Source of the DNA: JACPJP01 sp964650285
GTDB taxonomy: Archaea; Nanobdellota; Nanobdellia; Woesearchaeales; GW2011-AR4
Assembly (NCBI GenBank): GCA_964650285.1
Contig: CAZYSP010000001.1
Coordinates: 24,628-88,627 of the forward strand
Reading direction: 5' to 3'
Length of the DNA stretch: 64,000 nucleotides
In this document: positions 57,439-64,000 of the stretch, piece after piece
Layout of the letters: each line of letters starts with the position of its first letter
How positions within the stretch are numbered: the stretch's first letter is position 1
Notes under the pieces: model-generated
Told to the model about the DNA's origin: nothing
The model's database searches: none
Seen by the model: only the letters and a program-made list of their open reading frames with translations
Program-made: the position numbers and the translations under genes

Positions 57439-58461
57439 ATGAAAGGTATCTTTTCAAAACCAAACCAGATAACTTATATCAGGATTCTTTTAATTCCTAT
57501 ATTTGTAATTTTCCTTTTAATGGAGATGCCTTATAGGGATTATATAGCAGCATTTATTTTCATAATTTTATCTTTGTCAGATGCACTTGATGGTTATATT
57601 GCAAGGAAAAAGCAGCAGGTAACCGGATTAGGAAAGATACTGGATCCTATTGCAGATAAATTGCTAATATCAACGGCATTGGTATTCCTTATAGGGAGAA
57701 TAGAGTTATGGATGGCTGTTGTTATTATTGCAAGAGAGCTAATCATTACTGCTGCTAGGATTTGCTTTTTGCCTAAAAAAGTTGTAATTGCAGCAAGCAA
57801 TCTTGGAAAAATAAAAACCATTTCCCAAATAATAGCCATACTTGCTGTAATTCTCAACGTACCTTTCAACTGGTGGATCATGTTAATGGCAGTTATCATA
57901 ACAGTTGCTTCTGGATTGGACTATCTTGTAAAAATGAGCAAGCTTATTGGAGGAAATGCCATTAATCTGCCGAACATAATAACAACCTTTAGATTATTAT
58001 TGATTCCGCTGTTCATAACTAATTTAATGAAGATGGATGTAAATTTCGCACTTATGACTTTTACTATTATTGTTCTGTCAGATAAATTAGATGGTATTTC
58101 CGCAAGGGTAGCAAAGCAAATTACGAGGTTTGGGAGAATCTATGATGCTTTTGTTGATTTTGTAGTGATAGTATCGTCACTTGTAACATTTTATATAATA
58201 GGGCTTATAGAGTTTTTTTGGATTTTGATCTTTGCAGTAGCCTTTATAGCCTTAATAATAACAAAAATATCCTACCACACAAAATTTAAGGAGGAGACTT
58301 CAAATGCCTTGGGAAAAATTGTAGTGGGAATTTCATATGTTGCGGTAATCGCTATTATTATTGATTTCGCATATAAATTCGAAATATTAGTTATAATTGC
58401 TGTATTGGCTTATATATACATACTTGCGGACATATATAAAATTTTTATAAAAAAAGCCTAG
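57439..58461 (+). CDS. Fused double CDP-alcohol phosphatidyltransferase (PgsA-like)
   Basis: 340 residues in two repeats. Domain 1 (about 1-165): N-Q-I-T-Y-I-R-I-L-L-I-P near 9-20 and D51-G-Y-I-A-R56, G65, D69, D73. Domain 2 (about 172-340): N-L-P-N-I-I-T-T-F-R-L-L-L-I-P and D218-G-I-S-A-R223, G232, D236, D240. Both catalytic motifs are complete. Twelve or so hydrophobic helices. Single-domain PgsA is about 180 residues; a head-to-tail fusion is unusual. TATA-like TTATATATAT near 57386-57395. Confidence 0.88.
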   Translation: MKGIFSKPNQITYIRILLIPIFVIFLLMEMPYRDYIAAFIFIILSLSDALDGYIARKKQQVTGLGKILDPIADKLLISTALVFLIGRIELWMAVVIIARELIITAARICFLPKKVVIAASNLGKIKTISQIIAILAVILNVPFNWWIMLMAVIITVASGLDYLVKMSKLIGGNAINLPNIITTFRLLLIPLFITNLMKMDVNFALMTFTIIVLSDKLDGISARVAKQITRFGRIYDAFVDFVVIVSSLVTFYIIGLIEFFWILIFAVAFIALIITKISYHTKFKEETSNALGKIVVGISYVAVIAIIIDFAYKFEILVIIAVLAYIYILADIYKIFIKKA

Positions 58462-58466
58462 ATTTT

Positions 58467-59234
58467 CTAAACCACTTTAAAATCCACTAAAATAGGGAGA
58501 TGGTCAGAAAAATAAAAATTAAGCACTTCATAATTACTCACTTTTATTCTCTTGGACGCAAGTATGTAGTCTAATCTCCTGCTGGGATGGAAAGCTGGTT
58601 GTGTATATATCTGTGACTTCGTATCCATCTGGAACCTGTGATGAAGATGTGTTTTTTTCAAAAGCTTTTTAATCTCTTCCTCACCATTAAATGTATTAAA
58701 ATCCCCCATGAGGATTACTGGGTTGTGGATATTGTTTATTATCTTTGTCAATTCGTGAATTTGCTTGGTCCTTGTAGTTTTACCCAAGGAAAGATGTGCC
58801 AATAAAAGAGTAACTTTTTTGGGAACATGGATTGTTGCCTCTATTACAACACGCTTTGTGCCTTCGTGGAATACATGATACCGTGCATTTGAAAGTCTTT
58901 CCCTGGCGACTATTGCATTTGCCTGTTTATTCAGTATTGGGACAAAATGGAATAATTTTAGCCACCCTTCAAAAGGATACTTGACCTTTTCTACAAAATT
59001 TGTCATCCCGAGCTGCTTCTCAAAAAACACTACCTCATCTTTTTTTGCGCGGAACGAGCCTGTGTCTACTTCAACCAGTGCAAAAATATCTGGCTTTAAT
59101 TTCTTTATATGGTCAACTATTTTTTGGTCCAAATCTTTTGGAGGAAAAAAAATCCTCCAAAATTTTAGGTATTCCCGCCACAAACCAGTCATGCCCTCGC
59201 AATACTCTATGTTATAGACAATCAGCCTTACCAT
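58467..59234 (-). CDS. Endonuclease/exonuclease/phosphatase (EEP) family protein
   Basis: 255 residues. EEP residues: Y-N-I-E-Y near 7, L-V-E-V-D near 53, H-L-S-L-G near 147, M-G-D-F-N-T-F near 176-182, L-D-Y-I-L near 220 and S-D-H-L-P-I near 243. Metal-dependent phosphodiester or phosphoester hydrolase; nucleic acid or lipid-type substrate cannot be told apart. No signal peptide. Convergent with the fused phosphotransferase gene. Confidence 0.85.
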   Translation of the reverse strand: MVRLIVYNIEYCEGMTGLWREYLKFWRIFFPPKDLDQKIVDHIKKLKPDIFALVEVDTGSFRAKKDEVVFFEKQLGMTNFVEKVKYPFEGWLKLFHFVPILNKQANAIVARERLSNARYHVFHEGTKRVVIEATIHVPKKVTLLLAHLSLGKTTRTKQIHELTKIINNIHNPVILMGDFNTFNGEEEIKKLLKKTHLHHRFQMDTKSQIYTQPAFHPSRRLDYILASKRIKVSNYEVLNFYFSDHLPILVDFKVV

Positions 59235-59255
59235 TCTGAAATTAGTTCCTCATTT

Positions 59256-59432
59256 TTAAAAAAACTTTTTCTTTTTATATTCTTTTTCAAATATCTTTAT
59301 TTCTTTTACTATTGGCCCTTTAATTTTATTTGATCCTAATTTATCTAAATATCCAAATTTTAACAATAAGAGAAAAATGATAATTATTATTGCAGTTAAT
59401 ATATAGAAAATATTATGGTGCTTTTGTTTCAT
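59256..59432 (-). CDS. Small single-helix membrane protein, 58 residues
   Basis: Short gene on the minus strand: M-K-Q-K-H-H-N-I-F-Y, a hydrophobic helix with I-I-I-I-I-F-L-L-L-L, then a Lys-rich tail (K-E-Y-K-K-K-K-F-F). A TATA-like TTTATAAATA lies 20-30 bases upstream (about 59452-59463), between this gene and the divergent PAP2-like gene. No family recognised; the promoter and clean reading frame support it. Confidence 0.45.
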   Translation of the reverse strand: MKQKHHNIFYILTAIIIIIFLLLLKFGYLDKLGSNKIKGPIVKEIKIFEKEYKKKKFF

Positions 59433-59484
59433 TTTAAAATGATTTTTAGAAATATTTATAAACTATTATTTAAGCTTTTTTAAT

Positions 59485-59928
59485 ATGGTTAACCTAATAA
59501 CAGACTTGTTTATGAACAATATTTTTTTATCTGTATTATTGGCTGGCAGTATCTCTCAATTAGTTAAGATATTAATCTTTATATTTAAAGATAAGCAAGA
59601 ATTCCAGTTTAATGATTTGATTGTGACTGGCGGAATGCCCAGCACACATTCTGCCATGGTCGGTTCACTTATAGCTATAATATGGTTAAACCAAGGATTT
59701 AGTCCTTTATTTTTTGTAGTTCTCACTTTTTCATCGATTGTTTTAAGGGACTCTATGGGTGTAAGAAGAAGTGTAGGGGAAGAAGGCAAATTAATTGAAA
59801 AGATTGCTAAATCTGAGAATATAGAAGCGAGTAAATTTCGTTATTCCCTGGGCCATAATCCTATTGAAGTGTTTGTTGGCCTGGTTATAGGTTTTATTTG
59901 CGCAGTTTTTAGTTGCATTGTTTTTTAG
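59485..59928 (+). CDS. Divergent PAP2 (DUF212) family membrane protein
   Basis: 147 residues, four to five hydrophobic helices. G-G-M-P-S-T-H-S-A-M near 49-58 and S-L-G-H-N-P-I-E-V-F-V-G near 121-132 are the phosphatase-like motifs of DUF212 (acid phosphatase/vanadium haloperoxidase-related); D-S-M-G-V-R-R near 89. Likely hydrolyses a lipid-linked phosphate or diphosphate, fitting the lipid genes just upstream; inference. Short upstream spacing to a TATA box suggests a leaderless message. Confidence 0.88.
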   Translation: MVNLITDLFMNNIFLSVLLAGSISQLVKILIFIFKDKQEFQFNDLIVTGGMPSTHSAMVGSLIAIIWLNQGFSPLFFVVLTFSSIVLRDSMGVRRSVGEEGKLIEKIAKSENIEASKFRYSLGHNPIEVFVGLVIGFICAVFSCIVF

Positions 59929-59978
59929 TATGTTTCTGAATGATAAAATTTTTAATAACATAAAAAATACTAATATCT

Positions 59979-61499
59979 ATGATATATACAATCTTAGACT
60001 GCTATACTGATGAACCAGCAGGGCTAGGGGTTCCGCCTTACTTAGGAACATATCCCAGATACATAGCAGGCTATTTGAATGAAGATGTCAATTATTTAAC
60101 AATTGATGATTTAAGATTGTGGAGAAAGCATAATTCAATAATAAAAGAGACAAAATCAGCGGAAAATCGAAGATTTTCTAGGTATTTGGAACCTATGGTT
60201 CCAAAACTTTCGCAGAAAACAGATATTACAACTTACAATTTAACACTTAATTATAAAAATATTGGAAAAATATTGGAAGAAACTGACGAGCTGATTGTTA
60301 TTCTTGGCGTTCATGTTCCCGGGAAGTATCTTTCTGCAGTGCCTGGAACCCTAAAAGAGATTATACCGATAATTAGAGACCTAAAATGCAAAAAAGTGCT
60401 TACAGGACCTGCAGTTTATGGGACTCAGCTTTATGGCGGCAGATTTTTTGAGAAAACGGACTTAGATGTTTTTGACAAGGTTGAGCATTCTATGTTTAAT
60501 TTTGGCTATGATAAAGTCAAGGATTATGCAGTTGATGGGGCAAAAATAATCAAGCAAATTCCCAATCATAGGATGATTGAGATTGAGACAGGGCATGGTT
60601 GCACAGGAAAATGCAGCTTTTGTATAGAGCCATTGAAAAACAGGATTGAGTTTCGTGACAAAGATGATGTTTTAAAAGAAATTATTGAGTTTTATAAATT
60701 AGGTTGCAGATTTTTCAGATTAGGAAAACAGAATTGTTTCTATACTTTTCCCAATGCTATTGAGCTTTTAAAGGAAATTAGAAGTAATTGCAAAGGCATA
60801 AAAGTTTTACATATAGACAATGTCAATCCTGTAAATGTTGTTTCTGATAAAAATCATAAAATAACCAAAGCTGTTGTTAAGTATTGTACAGCTGGTAATG
60901 TAGCTGCTCTTGGAGTTGAAAGTTTTGATGAGGTTGTTGTTAAGGAGAATACCCTGAATAGTTCTCCAAAAATAGCTTATGAGGCAATTAAAATTCTTAA
61001 TAGGTATGGTGCGGAAAGAGGAAAAAATGGAATGCCGAGATTTTTGCCAGGTATCAACTTAATTTTTGGTTTAAGAGGGGAGAGTAAAAAAACCCATGAA
61101 GAGAACATAAAATGGCTTAAGAAAATTTATAATGATGGTTTAATGCTGAGAAGGATAAACATAAGGCAGGTTGCAATTTTTGAGGGAACCTCACTTTTCA
61201 AAGAAAGTAAAAATAAATTTTTGAAGAAAAATAAAAAGATGTATTGGAGATGGAGAAATGAGGTAAGACAGAAAATTGATTGGCCAATGTTACAAAGAGT
61301 GGCTCCAAAAGGTACTATCTTAAGAAATTGCTATGCTGAGATTTATGATGGTAACACAACTTTCTGCAGGCAATTTGGAACCTATCCATTAATTGTCGGG
61401 GTTAAAGGGAGGTTGGAATTAAAGAAGTTTTATGATCTGGAGATTATTGGGCATATGTTGAGGAGTTTGGTGGGTAAAGTGATTAAGGAAAAAGTTTGA
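59979..61499 (+). CDS. Radical SAM protein, COG1031-like
   Basis: 506 residues. N-terminal Y-T-D-E-P-A-G-L-G-V-P-P-Y-L-G-T-Y-P-R-Y (9-28) is the mark of this archaeal group. Cluster cysteines C208, C212 and C215 (G-C-T-G-K-C-S-F-C). L-G-V-E-S-F-D near 315 and I-F-G-L-R-G-E near 360 follow, with a C-terminal Cys segment (N-C-Y-A-E near 455). Relatives carry a C-terminal helix-hairpin-helix, not clear here. Reaction unknown. Confidence 0.85.
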   Translation: MIYTILDCYTDEPAGLGVPPYLGTYPRYIAGYLNEDVNYLTIDDLRLWRKHNSIIKETKSAENRRFSRYLEPMVPKLSQKTDITTYNLTLNYKNIGKILEETDELIVILGVHVPGKYLSAVPGTLKEIIPIIRDLKCKKVLTGPAVYGTQLYGGRFFEKTDLDVFDKVEHSMFNFGYDKVKDYAVDGAKIIKQIPNHRMIEIETGHGCTGKCSFCIEPLKNRIEFRDKDDVLKEIIEFYKLGCRFFRLGKQNCFYTFPNAIELLKEIRSNCKGIKVLHIDNVNPVNVVSDKNHKITKAVVKYCTAGNVAALGVESFDEVVVKENTLNSSPKIAYEAIKILNRYGAERGKNGMPRFLPGINLIFGLRGESKKTHEENIKWLKKIYNDGLMLRRINIRQVAIFEGTSLFKESKNKFLKKNKKMYWRWRNEVRQKIDWPMLQRVAPKGTILRNCYAEIYDGNTTFCRQFGTYPLIVGVKGRLELKKFYDLEIIGHMLRSLVGKVIKEKV

Positions 61500-61574
61500 G
61501 GTAATTGTTTAAACTATATGCAATAGATTTATAAATAATTTAAATTAATAAAATAAAAAGTTAGTGGTTTTAAA

Positions 61575-62465
61575 ATGAAACTTGGCTTTATTGGTCTTGG
61601 AAGAATGGGCTTCTATATGGTTGAGCGTCTTCTCAGACATAAGCTTAAAGTTGTGGCGTATAACAGAAGCCCAGATAAGGTAAGGCAGGTTGCAAGAAAG
61701 GGTGCTGTTCCTGCTTTTAGTGTTGAAGGGCTGGTTGACAAGCTGCCTGGCAAAAAAATAATCTGGATTATGCTGCCAGCAGGCAAAGTTACAGATAATA
61801 TGGTTAAGAAAGTTCTGCCATTATTAAACAAAGGGGATATTATAGTTGATGGTGCAAATGATTTTTACAAAAATGCAGAGAAGCATGATAAGTGGTGCAA
61901 GAAGTATGGTGTATATTTTTTTGATTGTGGTGTTTCCGGAGGTGTTTGGGGGCTTAAGAATGGGTATACATTAATGGTTGGTGGCCCAAAAAGCCAGTTC
62001 AGGTACATAGAGCCTTTTTGCAAAGCTTTGTCAGCTAAAGGCGGCTATGGTTATTTTGGCAATGTTGGTGCAGGTCATTTTGTGAAAAGCGTGCATAATA
62101 TAGTTGAGTATGTGTATCTACAGGGCATAGCTGAAGGAGTTGAGTTGCTAAGTAAATTTAAGCAACCAATTGACATTGTCAAAGCTACTTCTGTATGGAG
62201 TCCTGCGAGTGTAATTAATAGCTGGTTGTTGGATTTGGCAAATGTTGCGCTAAAGAGACCTGATTTCAAAAATATTAGTCCAAAAATTGGTAGCGTTACT
62301 ATTGAAGAGCTTAAAAAAACAAAGGAATCCATCAATGGGTATGCGCCTGCTTTTGAGATAGCTACAAAAATAAGGCAAGATAAAAGCAAGAAATTTATTT
62401 TGGGCAAGAGGGTAATTGCTGCTACTAGACGAGAATTTGGAGGGCATGCTGTAAAGAAGAAATAA
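61575..62465 (+). CDS. gnd: 6-phosphogluconate dehydrogenase (short, decarboxylating)
   Basis: 296 residues, the short (GndA/YqeC-like) form. N-terminal G-F-I-G-L-G-R-M-G near 4-12, D-G-A-N-D-F near 92, D-C-G-V-S-G-G-V-W-G near 116-125, K-S-V-H-N near 173 and the end A-A-T-R-R-E-F-G-G-H-A-V. Oxidises 6-phosphogluconate to ribulose 5-phosphate. zwf begins one base after the stop. No 6-phosphogluconolactonase gene lies in the window. Confidence 0.93.
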   Translation: MKLGFIGLGRMGFYMVERLLRHKLKVVAYNRSPDKVRQVARKGAVPAFSVEGLVDKLPGKKIIWIMLPAGKVTDNMVKKVLPLLNKGDIIVDGANDFYKNAEKHDKWCKKYGVYFFDCGVSGGVWGLKNGYTLMVGGPKSQFRYIEPFCKALSAKGGYGYFGNVGAGHFVKSVHNIVEYVYLQGIAEGVELLSKFKQPIDIVKATSVWSPASVINSWLLDLANVALKRPDFKNISPKIGSVTIEELKKTKESINGYAPAFEIATKIRQDKSKKFILGKRVIAATRREFGGHAVKKK

Positions 62466-62466
62466 G

Positions 62467-63984
62467 ATGGAAAATAAAATTGAACCGTGTGCAATTATAA
62501 TTTTTGGAGCTACAGGAGATTTAACAAACAGAAAGTTATTACCAGCTTTGTACAAGTTGGAATTTGAAAATTTGCTGCATAAAGATTCAAAAATAATAGC
62601 ATTCGCTAGAAAAATAAAAAGCAATGAACAGTTTAAAAAAGAGGCATTAAAAGCAATAAAAAATTTTTCAAAGTTTAAAGTTGATAATTTGGTTTGGAAA
62701 AAATTAGCAAATAAGATTTTTTATCATCAGTCTGAATTTCAGGACATTAAGGGTTTTAACAGGCTGAAGGCTGTAATTAAGAAAATATGCACAAAGACTG
62801 CAAGCTGCAATAAGATATTTTATCTTTCAGCGCCTCCTGGTTTCTTTGAGGTGATAATATCTAATTTAAAAAAAAGCGGCCTTTCTGCAATTTCTGGGTG
62901 GAGCAGGGTTGTTTTTGAGAAGCCATTTGGTCGTGATTTGAGATCAGCAAAAAAACTCAATGAGTCAATAAAAAATGCTTTCAAGGAAAGACAGATTTAT
63001 AGGATTGACCATTACTTAGGAAAGGAGCTAGTGCAGAATTTGCTTGTACTTAGGTTTGCAAACAGCATTTTTGAGCCTGTTTGGAATAAAAAGTATATAG
63101 ACCATATCCAGATTACTGTCGCAGAAGATATTGGTATGGGAGCAAGAGGAAATTATTATGAAAAGGCAGGAGCTTTAAGGGATATTGTACAGAACCATAT
63201 GTTACAGTTAGTTTCCCTAACTGCAATGGAGCCACCTGTAAGCCTGAATGCTGAAGATATAAGAGAAGAAAAAGTAAAGATTCTTAGATCTATAAGACCA
63301 TTTTCACTAAAAGATGTTGATAAAATTGCTGTAAGAGGGCAATATGGTTCTGGTAAAATAGATAATAATAAGGTAAGGGCCTATAGGGATGAAGAGAAAG
63401 TTGACAAAAATTCAAATACAGAAACTTTTGCTGCATTAAAACTAAATATAGACAACTGGAGATGGTCAAACGTTCCATTCTATTTAAGTACTGGGAAAAG
63501 GCTAAAGGAGAGGGTTGCGGAGATAAATATTGTTTTTAAGAAAAATCCAGGAATGTTATTCAATGGTCATGTTAAGCACATACAACCAAATATGCTAATA
63601 GTCAGGATACAGCCAGAAGAGGGTATTTCCTTGCAATTCTCTGCAAAAGTTCCTGGCAAAAAAATGATCATGGATCATGTAAGAATGGATTTCTGCCATG
63701 AGTGTAAATTTGGTCCCAATACTCCTGATGCTTATGAAAGACTGCTTTATGATGTTACAATTGGTGACCAGACTTTGTTCACAAGCTGGGATATGGTAGA
63801 GCATTCATGGAAGATTGTTGATAAGATAGCAAAAGCGTGGGAGCACGGTAAGGTTTTAAACTATAAGCCTGGAAGCTGGGGGCCTAAAGAAGCTGATAGG
63901 TTGATTGAGAAAGATGGAAGGAGATGGTATGAGCCCCAGAAACCATCTTATTCAGAGTTACTACAAAATGATTCAAAACAATAA
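62467..63984 (+). CDS. zwf: Glucose-6-phosphate 1-dehydrogenase
   Basis: 505 residues, full length. I-F-G-A-T-G-D-L-T-N-R-K-L near 14-26 (NADP), V-F-E-K-P-F-G-R-D-L near 150, R-I-D-H-Y-L-G-K-E near 179-187 (substrate and catalytic His), D-N-W-R-W-S-N-V-P-F near 322 and Y-E-R-L-L-Y-D near 424. Bacterial-type enzyme of the oxidative pentose phosphate route. Most archaea lack it. Coupled with gnd; rpe is at 3935. Confidence 0.96.
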   Translation: MENKIEPCAIIIFGATGDLTNRKLLPALYKLEFENLLHKDSKIIAFARKIKSNEQFKKEALKAIKNFSKFKVDNLVWKKLANKIFYHQSEFQDIKGFNRLKAVIKKICTKTASCNKIFYLSAPPGFFEVIISNLKKSGLSAISGWSRVVFEKPFGRDLRSAKKLNESIKNAFKERQIYRIDHYLGKELVQNLLVLRFANSIFEPVWNKKYIDHIQITVAEDIGMGARGNYYEKAGALRDIVQNHMLQLVSLTAMEPPVSLNAEDIREEKVKILRSIRPFSLKDVDKIAVRGQYGSGKIDNNKVRAYRDEEKVDKNSNTETFAALKLNIDNWRWSNVPFYLSTGKRLKERVAEINIVFKKNPGMLFNGHVKHIQPNMLIVRIQPEEGISLQFSAKVPGKKMIMDHVRMDFCHECKFGPNTPDAYERLLYDVTIGDQTLFTSWDMVEHSWKIVDKIAKAWEHGKVLNYKPGSWGPKEADRLIEKDGRRWYEPQKPSYSELLQNDSKQ

Positions 63985-64000
63985 AAAACTGATAATTAAA

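Overview
The window reads as a chromosome segment of an AT-rich archaeon. Archaeal markers are Nop5 and fibrillarin, archaeal-type uS15, uS13, uS4, uS11, eL18, uL13 and uS9, RNA polymerase subunits D and N, diphthine synthase, an ATP-dependent DNA ligase, type II GAPDH, two PurP-type AICAR formylating ligases, HerA-like ATPase, class III-like signal peptides, TATA-box promoters about 25 bases before many start codons, and tRNAs without an encoded CCA. The mix of short operons, many small membrane proteins or lipoproteins, bacterial-type metabolic genes (LeuRS, PanD, PlsC, GlpX, class II aldolase, IspH, G6PDH) and FtsZ fits a DPANN-like lineage (Woesearchaeota/Pacearchaeota style). That placement is inference from gene content and was not tested with a tree.

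Layout. 1-8.3 kb: ABC1-family kinase (cut by the window edge), CutA, Nop5-fibrillarin, ribulose-phosphate epimerase, an EamA transporter, a pilin-like small protein, TrpRS behind a short upstream ORF, and an MgtC-like protein. 8.3-12.9 kb (minus strand): HerA-like ATPase and a gluconeogenic glpX-fba-gap run. 13-15.6 kb: an RHH-nucleotidyltransferase fusion, two small membrane proteins and a phosphohexomutase. 15.8-34.7 kb is a one-carbon/purine district: two PurP paralogues, GuaA, glycine cleavage system (T, H, PA, PB), PurF, PurD, 5-formyl-THF cycloligase, LipA, a lipoate/octanoate transferase, GlyA, FolD, PurN and PurH. Glycine and serine feed methylene-THF, FolD yields formyl-THF, and PurN/PurH (with PurP using free formate) place it in the purine ring; LipA and the ligase-like protein would charge GcvH.

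34.7-43.7 kb: ferredoxin, zinc ribbon, IspH, uS15, an intron-containing tRNA-Gln, a phosphoglycerate dehydrogenase, a Cys-rich lipoprotein, diphthine synthase, FtsZ, a nitroreductase and DNA ligase. 43.7-53.2 kb: a covarying tandem hairpin array, a double-nucleotidyltransferase protein with an Rx4H motif, then the classical archaeal run uS13-uS4-uS11-RpoD-tRNA-Leu-eL18-uL13-uS9-RpoN, followed by a bacterial-looking LeuRS. 53.2-64 kb: PanD-PanE, NAD kinase, a PHP phosphoesterase, a lipid group (a CDP-alcohol phosphotransferase, PlsC, and a fused double CDP-alcohol phosphotransferase), an EEP nuclease, a PAP2-like protein, a COG1031-like radical SAM protein, and the oxidative pentose phosphate pair 6PGDH-G6PDH.

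The least explained signals are non-coding: a roughly 120-130 bp repeat sitting directly upstream of three (perhaps four) start codons, four TTGGCG elements (three at hairpin tips) before ftsZ, a two-unit hairpin array with compensatory changes, structured leaders before the uS13 and uS15 genes, and a 31-nt intron in the T-loop of tRNA-Gln. All assignments are by reading translated motifs; no database search was run.
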